The notes: a model not told the origin generated them from the letters alone. Counted from the stretch's first letter, positions 43,040-55,191 are shown. The stretch is 64,000 nucleotides of DNA from Flabesymbios commensalis (GCA_964017125.1 OZ024902.1:107269027-107333026); one strand, 5' to 3'. A program made the numbers and translations.

Positions 43040-43720
43040 CCTATAGAACACTAAACATGAACAAAACAAAAAATAAAATAAAACCTACCAAAATAAAAAG
43101 TACAGAAATAAAAATTACAAAAAACAAGAATTGTAAAATAAAAATATAATCTTAACATTTACAAAACAAAAAAAATAATAAAATAAAAAATTATAAAAAT
43201 TAAAATTACAAAAATTAAAATTTGTTAAAGTAAAACTTACAAAAATTAAAATTACAATAATTAAAATTTAATAAAAAAATCATGAAAATAAATTTGAAAA
43301 ATTAAAAAGTTTGTGCACATTATAAAAATAATATTGATAGTGTATCACAAACATGTTTGATCATGAACTGATGTCACCAAACATAACATTGCATTGATGA
43401 CGTCAAACATAATATTGATGACACTTCATAAAACGAGTTTGAACATGTCAGTATGATGTGCACACAGTAGATAATGAGTTTATATAAATAAAAAAACTAC
43501 AAAACATAAATAAAAAAATAACAAAATAAAAAAAAATAAAAAAAAAATACAAAAATACAAAAATAAAAATTACAAAAATGAAAACTCACAAAATAACATT
43601 TAAAAAAAAAAAAAATAAAAAAAAATAAAACTTACAAAGTAAAATTTGTAAAATAAAAAAATAAAAAAAAATAAAAACCTACAAAATAAAAATTGTAAAA
43701 TAAAAAATTTAAAAATGTAA
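43040..43720. repeat. A-rich low-complexity block
   Basis: Mostly permutations of AAAATAAAAATTACAAAA, probably expanded from the surrounding repeats. Confidence 0.85.
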
Positions 43721-43999
43721 AATTGAATGGGTGTCATGGTGCTCAGAGCATCATGACGCTATGAGCATCAATGCATTTGGCTGGATGAATGATTATTGGG
43801 TGTCATGACGCCCATTAATCATTCACAATGAGTATGAGTCATCATCACATTGATGCTAAACATCAATTATGTTGATGTATAATTAAATAGTGTCCTATAC
43901 TGTCACCATGCATAGTCTAAGTGTATTGTGATGTGCATATATCTCACAAGCGTTGCTTGAGAGCAGGTGTAAAAAACATCACCCCACACAATTTTAGAC

Positions 44000-45285
44000 C
44001 TGTATCTGAATTAAATTTTGTTGGAAAATCCAGGTATTTCGAATAATCTTTAATCAGCATATAAGTTTGGAATTTCCACCGAAACGGCCCTTTTGTATAT
44101 TCAAAATGATATTTTGTCAGCTAAAGACCGTGTGATGATCTTACTGCTCTTGGATTTGTCTGCTGCTTTTGACACGATCGATCATGACCTTTCGCTCAGT
44201 AGATTGACTGAGTGGTTTGGCATTGATGGTGTGGTGTTGCAGTGGGTTCGATCATACCTGACCGGTCGTTCTCAGCTTGTTAATTAGTTAATTGTGTACT
44301 GTCTACTCCACAATTGTTATTGTGCGGTGTTCCGCAAGGCTCTGTGGTGGGTCCCCTTCTTTTTACTATGTATACTACTTATCTCAACTCAATAATAACA
44401 GCTTCTGGTCTTAACCATCACCTTTATGCTGATGATACACAAATATACACATCTTTCGTTGCAGAAGATATAACACAGTCTTTAATTGTTGTACAAAATT
44501 GTATGCTGGCAATCCAGGTTTGGATGAATCAAAACATGTTGAAACTTGATCCTAGTAAGACAGAGTTCATGATCATTGGTAATTTAACTCATCGTAAAAA
44601 AGTTGCTCATGTTTTCCCAGTTGAACTTATGAACCAAAATTTAGCCGAAATAGACTCTATGCGAAACGTGGGTGTGGCTTTTGACCCAGCTTTTTTATTC
44701 AAGAAACATGTCTCGAATATTTCTAGATAAGCTTTCTACCATATTCGCGATCTTAGACGCATTCGAATTCATTTGAATAAATCTACTGCAATTTCTCTAG
44801 CCAATGCTCTAGTGAGCAGTCGCCTTGACTACTGTAATTCGTTGCTGTTCGTTGTCCCGAAAAATATAAAACAAGTTTGCAGCGTGTACAGAATTGCCTT
44901 GCCCGAGTAGTGACCAGGTCAAGTAGGCTTTCAGAGTCTAGGCCCCTGCTCAAATCACTGCATTGGTAACCTATTAAATCGCGTATCAAATTTAAAACTG
45001 AACCTTCTGACATATAAAGCACTAGTCATGGGTACTCTCTCATATCTTAGTGATTTATTACATTTCGAGAAACACCAGCAAACACTGATATCCAAAAGTA
45101 CGGTTATTACATCCTGGCCCGCGGTCAGAAAGAAATTACGGCAAATTCATCGTTCGTGGTTGCTGCACCGCGCTGGTGGGATAAATTGGCTCCTGAAATA
45201 CGTGAACAAAATCAGTCACTATCTTTCGGAAAAAAATAAAAACACAACTTTTTACATTAGACCTACCACCTTAAGCTGAGCATCC
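44000..45285 (+). mobile_element. CR1-like LINE, RT part, decayed
   Basis: The RT start NFRPVSELNFVGKS is near 44000. Motif A LLLLDLSAAFDTIDHD is in 44093-44287. [13 protein letters not shown] and [14 protein letters not shown] are in 44314-44730, with an intact YADD. The following thumb region (HIRDLRRIR, SSRLDYCNSL) is broken into frames to about 45280. The wording is that of CR1/L2-group LINEs. 5'-truncated, with about five stops or frame changes. Confidence 0.9.
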
Positions 45286-45954
45286 ACCGACCGTGATATG
45301 ACGAACTCCTTTCCCGACTATGGACCTCCCCACTGAATACTGATTTTAGTCCACAGCGCCATTGAGTCTCAATATTGTTGAGAGATACTGGCGCTATAGT
45401 AGTCATTATACTTATACTAAAACTTACTGCTACTGTATAGTCTACTGGAGTAGGGTAACAGTGATGTCACAGACAAAATGATTAGGCCATACAACACACG
45501 TGGTATGTGATTGATTGACAGCAGAGGCTCTCCTAACTAACCCCATCCAGCACGTCACCTGATCACTGCTGACCTCATTTGTTCATGTGGTCTCGTTCTT
45601 TATCTACATCATTGTGGCATAATAATGGTTGAAAAAACATTGCCGTTGGACAAATTATACCAAGTTATAGTTGACATAGTTGGGCATCTGAAGCCTGTTA
45701 CACGTTTAGGGAGGGGCTTCGAATAGCCTCTCATGCATGCACAATGTAGCAATTATCAATTGTGAGATTTGATTGGCTGGGTTCCCTAATAGCCCTAATC
45801 CATCCCTGACTATGTGATTGGCTAAGAAATCTCATAGTTTCTCTCAACGGCACCCTGACCCAATTTGTTGAGACATTGGCCAAACATTGACACATCATTA
45901 TTCAAATAACTCTTGCGAACGTAATAAATGATACGCCACAAACTTATAACATGA
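45286..45954. other. No gene seen
   Basis: Weak inverted similarity between GTGAGATTTGATTGGCTGG and TGATTGGCTAAGAAATCTCA (45750-45830). Otherwise nothing. Confidence 0.4.
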
Positions 45955-46940
45955 ATTCCATCGTTACGTGATCACATTGTTTTGCTTTTTTCGTTTTGTT
46001 TTTTCTCAAAAAGTTCACATGTTGTAAACATTTTGACATTTTTGTCTGGTCTACTCATCTGATTTACCATTTGTGTGCATTCTGGCTATAAATAATTATC
46101 CTCAATGCCGTTTCTGTATTTAATATAGCCATACAGAATTACTGTTACGTGATCACTCCAAATGGACATGTTTTTTTAAAGGTCATGTGCGTTTTGATAT
46201 TTCTGCTCTCATTGTGTTTCTGTTCATCTGATGTGTGTTTATTCGGAAAAGAACACTTTGGCGCTATGCTGGAGATGTGTTTATTTAATGTGACACCATG
46301 CATCTTTACATTGTAACAAAAACAAAATAGAAATACGTCGTTTCGTGATCACATTTATGTGATCACTTAAAGACAAAAAAAATGAAAATAAAAAACACTT
46401 GCAATGATATCATGAATTTTAACGTAACATAATCGATTTTTTCATTTTTTCTTAAACCAAAGTCACTATATCTAGGTAAAGGGTGAATAAACCTGATCAA
46501 ATATATTGTGGTAATTAAAAAAAAACTATCAAATCTTTCTTTTGTGACCTCTCTAATTGGGAAGTCCCTTTTTAGTGGCAAAATGAAATATCAGCCGAAC
46601 CACTCGATGTATTTTAATAATTTCTACGTTACTCGTTTCCGAAGGCCTTGGGCTTATATCACAATGTTTATCGATATTAGAGAGACCATTTTTATTGTGT
46701 AGGAGAAAATTAATTTTAAAAAACCTCGTTACGTGATCACAGTTACATAATCACATCATAATTGAATGCTCATCACCTTAAAAACGGTAAGTAGTAGATG
46801 TTTTTCATCAAATATAGGCTATATTGATATATCAATAACTAATCCAATAAATGAACATTATTTGTATTCAACATACGAAGAAGTTATAATTTCATATATT
46901 GATTATAACATGGCAATACTCGTTACGTGATCACTGGCTA
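45955..46940 (+). repeat. Decayed ~194-bp tandem repeat with conserved GTTACGTGATCAC
   Basis: The motif occurs at 45962, 46142, 46339 (one mismatch), 46727 and 46921. Gaps are 180, 197, 388 and 194 bp, that is one unit or two. Sequence between the motifs is much less conserved. A second GTGATCAC lies at 46359. Confidence 0.6.
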
Positions 46941-46967
46941 TTTATTGACGGCAGTAATATGATACAG

Positions 46968-47068
46968 CCCAGCAAACAAGAGACGTTCACCCAATGTTGG
47001 TACAATGTTGGGCCAGTGTCTGAGACGAGGGGTTCACATTGTACCAACATTGGGTGAATGTTTCCTGG
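46968..47068. mobile_element. CCCAGCAAAC MITE
   Basis: CCCAGCAAACAAGAGACGTT at the left, ATTGGGTGAATGTTTCCTGG at the right. Internal GTACAATGTTGGGCCAG is mirrored. Confidence 0.85.
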
Positions 47069-48683
47069 ATCAAAGCCAACGTCTTACACATTGAAACAAT
47101 GTTCAGTCATACTTGGCACAATGTTTAATTTCGTGTGTAGCCACTAGTTAAGCCGATAAAGATGAATTAATTTGATCTTCAATATGTCTGGTGTAGATAT
47201 CAGTACTGAAATGTTTGATTTTGTTAACTAAATCTATAGGTATCCAACAATTTCTGTGAACAGATCGTTATTATTCATGCCGTCATCTACGTTGAGGACA
47301 ATAATTTCATACATCATACTCTAATAGTGGAGTAATATTAGTCAATAATATCATAAAGGTGGGAAAAATTAAGGACAAAGACCAAAATTGGCAGGAATGC
47401 TCAAAATACCCCTTTCAAGCTTTTGAGAAAGTTCCCAAGTTTCCCGGGGGTGGAAGATACCTAATTTGCATATTTCCAAGATAGCCGCCACCCAAAAAGC
47501 CAAAACCATAACTTTTAAACCAAAAGAGTAAGAAACATGTCCAATATATCTACTTTCACTAATTTTGGGGTGTGGAATTAATTTCCTTGCCCTTTTGATA
47601 ATTTTAAAGATGATTAGAGGTCTAAATGAGTCATTTTGTAAAAAAAAACTAGAAAAAACAGCATTTGGAGTCAAATGTTGATGAGATTTGATGAACGGTT
47701 GACTTTTAAAATATTCATGCACATGCATGTTCAGTTTTCAATGCTAGCCAGGTCAGTGATGTAGTTGGCCTTCCTTAGTCAGAGAGAATCATCCAAGTAT
47801 AACCGTAACTACTGCATAGTTACTTTTGATCAGCCACTCTTCATGAAGGCTGTAGATATAATTGCTGCCAGTTCCGAGCTATTCAACGTCATCTCAAGGT
47901 TTGGCCTATTTCATCTACTAGTGTCTTTTATGGCAACAACCGTCTCACAATGAGAAGCTGTGGCAGTGTTTTACCCACATGTGAATACCTTGTGTTTCGG
48001 TTAGCAGGAAGTGTCAACACCTATTTGAGCGTTGAATGGTTTACCATTGTAAAAAGAACACTATGTAAAGCCCTATATTAACAGGAAGACAATAGTCGCA
48101 CGTCCGGCAACATGAAAGTCGGAGCAATAAGCCATCCGCCAGAGTAAAGGCACGGTGAAATGTGTTAGATTTGATCACGTCCATCTGTCAACACCTGAGT
48201 TGAGTGATATTGCTTGGAGTCATTTTGACTACCAAATGAAAACATTATTATTTGGTTAAACTAACAATTGAAACAGATTAAAGCAATATTAATACTCCTT
48301 TGTTCTTTTACTGTGATAAACAGATTAAGTGTATAAAAGACAAAATAGGCTTATTGTAGTAGTAAACAGACATGTGTCACCGACTTTTTCCAAAAATAAA
48401 GTCAGAACGTACAGATATTATTTTAAAAAAATCATGTAATAATTATAGGCCTATATTTGAAATAATAAAATCATGCAATTATATATTTTGAAAAATAAAA
48501 TAATATTTGTATCATATTTATGTTGTTATTTTGTTCGCACAACCAATACATGTGCTAGTCACTAATAACAGTATGAATTAGATATATAAAGCCTATCCTC
48601 GGTTCCAACACAGCTTGGAGGGGGTGGGGGAGCTGCTCTGGAACTCTGCCATATTCGAAGTTCCGTCATATTTCTTGGGAACA
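47069..48683. other. No supported gene
   Basis: A 119-codon minus-strand frame at 47369-47728 has no recognisable domain. No repeat family was recognised. Confidence 0.4.
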
Positions 48684-48992
48684 AATGAAATGAATCGGGC
48701 TTTAGGCCACCTTTGTGCACATATAGGCTAAACTGGGCCAGGAGAACCTCTTGAGGATGGTGAGATGAATGAGATGCCACTGTCCTCCAGACACAGGATT
48801 CGAAATTCGTGCCCTGGCGGTCTGAGCCTGAGCACGCTACCTCTCGGTCACGGAGGCTCCACACAATACTGAGTTTCACACGTGGATGGAGAAGAAACGT
48901 TTTTGTTTCTTTTAAACCGCCGAGACCGGGAACCGAACCCCGGACTCTGGCGTGAAAGGCAGCGGTGCTAACCACTACCCTAGGGCCCCCGC
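48684..48992 (-). repeat. Bipartite SINE, copy 5
   Basis: On the minus strand there is a head with GGGCCCTAGGGTAGTGGTTA and GGGGTTCGGTTCCCGG, then the second unit (TCCGTGACCGAGAGGTAGCG), then GGTTCTCCTGGCCCAGTTTA and a tail GATTCATTTCATT. Confidence 0.85.
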
Positions 48993-49471
48993 CCAATTAT
49001 TATATTCAGAAGAGCACGCAGAATTAAACATTTTTTTTTCAGATATAGTGACACCTTAAACTCAATAAGTATAAATAATAACACATGATTTCACACCAGC
49101 ACAAAGCCTTTGAAGTTTGATACTGCAGATTTTTCTAGAACAATACAAAACAAATGGTTCGCAAGATCGGAAGGCGATTATTCATATCAATTTTTCTTTT
49201 CAGTTTTAGTGACATTTTCATTCAAATTAAAAAAAAAAAAGTAATTTTTTTATACCAGCGTGACAAACATAATTAGGCCTATATTATGCATATCAGACAG
49301 TCATGTAATATAGAACATTAAACTTATCTATAGACATAAAGAAACTCGCATGCCAATATTGGCATGCGCGCTTTGAAATTTGCGCATGCTAGTGTAAAAA
49401 AAGGCGCATGCGAAGTAACGTAGGCGCAATCATCACTGTAGCATCCGAGCGTAGCATAATTAAATTAATCA
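48993..49471. other. No gene seen
   Basis: Contains small palindromes such as GCCAATATTGGC and GCGCATGC repeats around 49350-49420. Otherwise nothing. Confidence 0.4.
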
Positions 49472-49655
49472 CCCAGCAAACACGATATAGGCCTACGGGT
49501 CCAATGTTGGGTCAATGCTGGGCTAGCGTCACAGGCGGTGGTTCAGCATAGACCTCAGCAATCATGCGGCGTTGAACCAATGTTGTTTTAACGCTGGGCC
49601 AGTGTCGTACACCAACGTTAAAACAACATTGGCTCGAAGCCTCGTTTTTGATAGG
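49472..49655. mobile_element. CCCAGCAAAC MITE, long variant
   Basis: CCCAGCAAACACGATATAGG at the left. The interior repeats TGAACCAATGTTGTTTTAAC and the mirrored GTTAAAACAACATTGG. The right terminus is diverged. Confidence 0.6.
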
Positions 49656-49749
49656 ATCCGTGTACGGTCACAGAACATACATTAGTATATTTCTATGTGT
49701 ACGGTCGCCTGTAGATGCTGTCGTATTTGTTAGGAACTAATAGTTTACC

Positions 49750-49866
49750 GTCATTCACCAGGTGGGGCATAAGATTCGCCCTTTTTGCAGATGCGTTTGC
49801 ACCTCAACTATTCACTAGATGTCGCTGTTGTTATTGTTTCACTGATCTCCACCTGGTGAATGATAA
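49750..49866. repeat. Short TIR element (TCATTCACCAGGTGG)
   Basis: TCATTCACCAGGTGG is mirrored by CCACCTGGTGAATGA about 100 bp later. Interior non-coding. Confidence 0.65.
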
Positions 49867-51235
49867 AGTATCAATATATTGTTGAATTTTGGTCAACTTG
49901 CACCTTCTTTCAATTATTATTGTAATGGTTAAAATTATATAACGCCCTTTCATTCTTTGAAACATGACCAAGCAAAGAGTGTGTCTTGCGACCACGTGAG
50001 AAAGACAGCAAATCCTCAGCTGCCAAACACTTGTTGTTGAAGTAATAGTAGACTTATACATATGAGCTTCACATATTCTTTTAGAAAAATACATACGTTT
50101 TTGTGAAGAGAGTATCTAAATATTGGTTTGACGATATTAGTTTGGCCAACATGAGTAAATAATGTATTTCTGTCACCATTTTACTGATTCATATCATAGT
50201 TCGCTTCGGTATTTTCACATTTGTTTTTACTTTTCGGTCCATTTCGGAGGCTAAAAAATTGCCTTTTTTAACATGTTTTGATTTCCATGAACACATGACA
50301 CATATACAGTACATGATGATGGTGACGGATGTACATCCCGATAACGGATATACATGTAATAAGAAGCCACAGGAAACAACAGACACATCTGTTTAATATT
50401 GCTTATTGAAGTCTTCTAAAACTCACTCATTCAATACATGTGTAATAAATGGTATTGAAATGTTGGTCTTTTATTTTATTGGGCATATATTATACACGCA
50501 AACTAGCTGATATACAGGGAAATAACGAGTATGATTTATTTGGCGTTTTATACTTCTTCCGTTCTATGATTTTTTCATCGTCAGAGGCCAGCCAGAGTTT
50601 TAACAGTGTTTTCTTTGACGTGAACGTCTGCATAGACTGTACGTTCGATGTTGAGGACTGGGCGCTTGGTAAAAAAGGTTGTATTGACCGTTTATATGGT
50701 ATCACCACCCTAAATGTCAGTCTCATTGAAACACATATATAATGTCCACTTTTTAAGGGCCGATTTCGTCACTTCGACCCGACTTACCACCAATGTGACA
50801 CACCATAATAAGGCATAAGCTGTCCCTTTTCAAAAAGAGCTCCGACTTTTCACACTAGGCCCCCTTATACATAAAAAGGTAAACATTGCCCGGATTTCCA
50901 TAAATATTCTTACACCCATTCTCAGAGAAGACACAAATCCTTCTCACCCCGAGATGTCCATCCGATACGTGTGCTTACAATTTGTCCACAGAATTACAAC
51001 ATTCCTGTATTTTTAAATTCACGAGAAGTGGAAACAACCATTTAAAGCAATAATTGTGTGCGGACTCTACAGTAGCCACCTCTTTGGATTTCGGCTCATT
51101 TAGAGCTGTGACAACATACCATATAATACATTAAATTTTGTTAGCTCTCGCAAATATATAAGTAGGCCTATAGTGTCTACACACTAATATAGCATAGTTG
51201 ACAGTGGAAAAACATTTAACCGGTAGTGGGGCGCC
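49867..51235. other. No gene seen
   Basis: Open stretches at 50449-50742 (+) and 50490-50726 (-) overlap each other and carry no known motif. Confidence 0.45.
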
Positions 51236-51304
51236 TAAATAATAATAATAATAAAAAAATAATAATAATAAAAAAAATAAATAAAAAAATAAAAAATTAA
51301 AAAA

Positions 51305-51403
<99 letters not shown>

Positions 51404-51405
51404 TC
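51236..51405 (+). repeat. (AAT)n then (GTAA)n microsatellite
   Basis: AAT/AAAT runs pass into about 25 uninterrupted GTAA units at 51304-51403. Confidence 0.95.
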
Positions 51406-51889
51406 AAGTGGGTAAATAAATAAGCGACCGCTTTATTACTATCCTACCTGGGACATAAGCCCGATGTTGTTTTAATGTTGGGTCATCGATGGGAAAGTGA
51501 ATTGAAACAACGTTAAGTTAGTTTAGTGTTTGGTATTGGTGAGTGTATGCCGCAGTTATTTATATCTGATCAAATAGTTTATTCTCCCAGTGGTCTGACC
51601 TATCATGGCTGTGCTCTCCGTATATCGCTCTCGTAGTACATTTGGGGTCTGTTAAAGGGGTGATTAATTTCATTTAAGTACCCCCTGGTGGTGACAACTT
51701 GTCATTATCAGGTGTCATCTTACAATGTATCTGTACGAATAACGCCATACATTGTAATGCTGCTGGTACAATGCCGGCTCGATCATTTAGATATGAGGCA
51801 GAATACGGCGAAAGCTGCTCACCACAATGTCTGTGCTTTCTGGTTGATAATAATAATAGGTGAAGCTTTGGTCATCAGTTCAAAGTGGA
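51406..51889. other. No gene seen
   Basis: A diverged MITE piece (GATGTTGTTTTAATGTTGGG) lies near 51463. The last 11 bases, TTCAAAGTGGA, are the left target duplication of the next SINE. Confidence 0.45.
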
Positions 51890-52083
51890 GTTAGTATTGT
51901 GGGGAGCCTCTGTGACCGAGAAGTAGCGTGCTCGGCCTCAGACCGCCAGGGCTCGAATTTCGAATCCTGTGTCTGGAGGACAGTGTCATCTCAATCATCC
52001 CACCATCCTCAGGAGGTTCTCCTGGCCCAGTTTAGCCTATATGTGCACAAAGGTGGCCTAAAGCCCGATTCATTTCATTTTAT
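51890..52083 (+). repeat. SINE copy 6 with 11-bp target duplication
   Basis: TTCAAAGTGGA precedes (51879-51889) and follows (52084-52094) the copy. It begins GTTAGTATTGTGGGGAGCC with only the second tRNA-like unit (CTGTGACCGAGAAGTAGCG, GGGCTCGAATTTCGAATCC) and ends CATTTCATTTTATT. It looks young. Confidence 0.92.
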
Positions 52084-52109
52084 TTCAAAGTGGAATAGGC
52101 CTATTACAG

Positions 52110-53123
52110 CACAGTACATCACAGCACAGTACATCACAGTACAGCAAAACACATCACAGTACAACACAGCACAGTAGAACACAGCACAGTACATCACAGC
52201 ACACAGAAAAACACATCACAGTACAACAGAGCACAGCACAGCGCAGCACAGTACATCACAGCACACAGAAAAACACATCACAGTACAACACAGCACAGTA
52301 CAACACAGCACTGTACAACAAAACACAGTACATCACAGCACAGTACATCACAGCACAGCAAAACACATCACAGTACAACACAGCACAGTACAACACAACA
52401 CAGTACAACACAGCACAGTACAGCACATCACAGTACAACACAGCATAGCACAGCACATCACAGCACATCACAACACAACACATCACAACACATCACAAGA
52501 CAACACAGCACAGTGCAACACAACACTGTACAACACAGCACATCGCAGCACTACGGAGCACAACACAACACAACACAACACAACACAACACAACACAACA
52601 CAACACAACACAACACAGTACAACACAACACAACACATCATAACATAACACAACACAACACAACACAGCACAACACAGCACAGCACAGTACAGCGCAACA
52701 CAACACAACACAGTACTGCAGAGCATATCACAACACAACACAACACAACACAACACAACACAACACAACACAACACAACACAACACAACACAACACAACA
52801 CAACACAACACAACACAACACAACGCAACACAACACAACACAACACAACACAACAAAGCACATCACAGCACAACACAACACAGCACAGCACATGACTGCA
52901 CTACACAGCACAGCACAGCACAGCCCTGCACAACACAACACAACACAACACAACACAACACAACACAACACAACACAACACAACACAACACAACACAACA
53001 CAACACAACACAACACAACGCAACGCAACACAACACAACACAACACAACACAACAAAGCACATCACAGCACAGCACAGCACAACACAGCACTGCATAGCA
53101 CAACACAACACAACACAGCAGAG
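52110..53123 (+). repeat. Pentanucleotide satellite (CACAA/CACAG family)
   Basis: About 1 kb of 5-bp units: ACAGC, ACATC and ACAGT mixtures on the left, long pure runs of AACAC in the middle and right. All six frames stay open because 15 bp is a whole number of codons; HNTTQ and VLCCV frames are not genes. Confidence 0.97.
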
Positions 53124-53311
53124 AAATACTTCTATGTTAAAAATATCTCCCAAATTATAAACGATTTGACAAACTGAGCAACTACCGCAAATTTGCTGTC
53201 AAAATAAATGAAAAAAATGGTTTTAACCTTGTATAAACAATGTAAGACCCAGAAACGATGGTATTTTGATTTTAGGTATGCACACTTCTGAGCACTGAGC
53301 TATGCCATTTA

Positions 53312-53376
53312 AATTTTCAGCTTCCTGAAGTTGTGTATCGCTAACGCGATCCACAACTTCAAGTAACTGAAAATTA
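53312..53376. repeat. CACTTGAAGTTGTG hairpin, copy
   Basis: AATTTTCAGCTTCCTGAAGT is mirrored by ACTTCAAGTAACTGAAAATT, with TCGCTAACGCGA in the loop region. Confidence 0.85.
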
Positions 53377-53738
53377 CTTAGATTTGTAAAATTCACAGCG
53401 TTTCTCAATGTGACAGCTTGAAGACTTACGTGTGGGTTCCATATAGTTTTTTTCTTTAGAATTTAGTTACATAATTGCTTACATTAAAACACAACAATTC
53501 TACTATGATGAACTTCAGAGCTTCAGTGGTTAGGTATTGTTTTACTTCCTTGTGCAGCTCAAAGGGTGTTACGATGGATGGATGATCGGGTTGAGATATG
53601 AATCTTAACCATCACTTAAATGTTCCCTCTCCAAAATTGATGAAGTACAATGTATGGTGTATAATTCTCTGATTCTATCATTCTTTATGCCTGGCGTACA
53701 CATGCTGTATGCACAACACGTTTTACATCTGTGTCCTG
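53377..53738. other. No gene seen
   Basis: Nothing recognised. Confidence 0.45.
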
Positions 53739-53785
53739 CAAAGGCAGTAACTGCTTACTTTTCAAATAAGCAGTTACTGTTGTTT
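53739..53785. repeat. AGCAGTTACTGC hairpin, copy 1
   Basis: GGCAGTAACTGCTTACTT faces AATAAGCAGTTACTGTT across a loop of about 4 bases. Confidence 0.85.
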
Positions 53786-54505
53786 TCATTGCAGATCTGT
53801 GGTCGACAGGAACAAATATAATTAGAATAGTCTTATTTTTGCCACTATCATGGCATAATGATGGCAAATATATGGGCCAAGATCCTATCTCTACCCATGC
53901 ATGATGGAACATGTATTTTGAGTTTACGTACATTATAAGCGTATAAAGTGGATAGCTATGATTACGTGTCTCAAACAGATAAATACCATTTACAAAAATA
54001 TACAAATTTACAAAAATATTTTGGGATTCGTTTCAGGTTTTTTCTAACTTTCCCTGACTACATTATAACGTGAGCCTCTCATCATTGTCCTTATATCTTG
54101 ACAATATGTAACAATGTTTTTAAAGAGCAATTGAAACAAAATATTACTCAACGTTGGTCCTATGCACTCATCCCACTACATCGCACCTGACGTCACATGT
54201 TAGTGTTGTGTCTATTCACATAATGTATTCTCACAGTGAAATATAGATATCCTTAAGATATTGTTTGTGTGATTTCCAGCAGAGTTGCACACATTGTGTT
54301 TAATTATGAAGTATGTTCATGGACCATGTGAGAAGTATATAATTTAGCTGTTGTATTTAAGCAGTGTGAAGTGCACCGTGTGACCCGATGAAGTAGCAGA
54401 CGTGGCTGTAATTATAAGACAGGTATCACCGAGTGACAAATACCTTTTGGAAAAGGGGATAGAATATCATCAGTGATGACAGCATTACTGACTGACTGTA
54501 GAGCC
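53786..54505. other. No gene seen
   Basis: Nothing recognised. Confidence 0.45.
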
Positions 54506-54556
54506 GCAAACAGCAGTAGCTGCTCACTTATCAAGTAAGCTGTTACTGCTGTTTGC
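54506..54556. repeat. AGCAGTTACTGC hairpin, copy 2
   Basis: GCAAACAGCAGTAGCTGC is mirrored by GCTGTTACTGCTGTTTGC. 51 bp. Confidence 0.9.
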
Positions 54557-54600
54557 CCCCGCAGGGCAGGCAGGTAGAAACACAAGCGGATCTGATCACA

Positions 54601-54850
54601 TTAACCCTTTCAACCCTCACGATGCATTAAAGCATCATATTACTTCCCTGAAAACAGACTAAATTTTCCTACAACTAAGGGCTTTAGAATGACAATTTCC
54701 ACGAAACTGGCTTACCAATACATTGCAATTTTCATTAATTTTTCAACCACTTCAAATCATCTTCATCCGCTAGAAGTCGAGAATTGCGACAGCAATTCGC
54801 GGCTTGTAGTGGATGAAGATGACAATGTAATTCAGGCTTGAAAGGGTTAA
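54601..54850. mobile_element. piggyBac-like MITE with TTAA on both sides
   Basis: TTAA-CCCTTTCAACC at the left and GCTTGAAAGGG-TTAA at the right. TTAA duplication plus CCCTTT ends fits piggyBac-type mobilisation. It contains an internal near-palindrome at about 54763-54822 (CATCTTCATCCGCTAGAAG mirrored by TAGTGGATGAAGATG). Confidence 0.85.
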
Positions 54851-55128
54851 CCACTTCCTGTTCATTTACAGACAGACTTATCCTGTCAAACCTCACGCCT
54901 CTCAACGTACCGCATCATCATCTAGATAGGTTTGTGAAACCAGAAAATGGGTGTCACATAGACAGACAGACAGATATTTTATTGACATAAAGAAAAGTCA
55001 TTACAGACCCATTATGTCGTTACACATATCAAAACTTTCAGAAAAATTCCGTAACACAGTCGGTCAAATTAGGTGCAATCAGCGGCGGGCAGTGACAATC
55101 GCAAAGACAATCCGCAGTACAACTGCTA

Positions 55129-55191
55129 CCCAGTGGGTACAAGACGTTGTTGCGACGTTCAACGTCGCAACAACGTCGTGTACCCGGTGGG
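55129..55191. repeat. 63-bp palindrome (CCCAGTGGGTACAAGACGTT)
   Basis: Arms of 31 bp meet almost without a loop at TTCAA. Only about three mismatches between arms. No second copy seen in this window. Confidence 0.92.

Noticed and set aside
47369-47728. 119-codon minus-strand frame
   Set aside because: No recognisable domain, no splice context, AT-rich composition like the surroundings.
52483-53160. Long frames on both strands (HNTTQ, VLCCV), over 200 codons
   Set aside because: Pentanucleotide satellite; a 15-bp period keeps all frames open.
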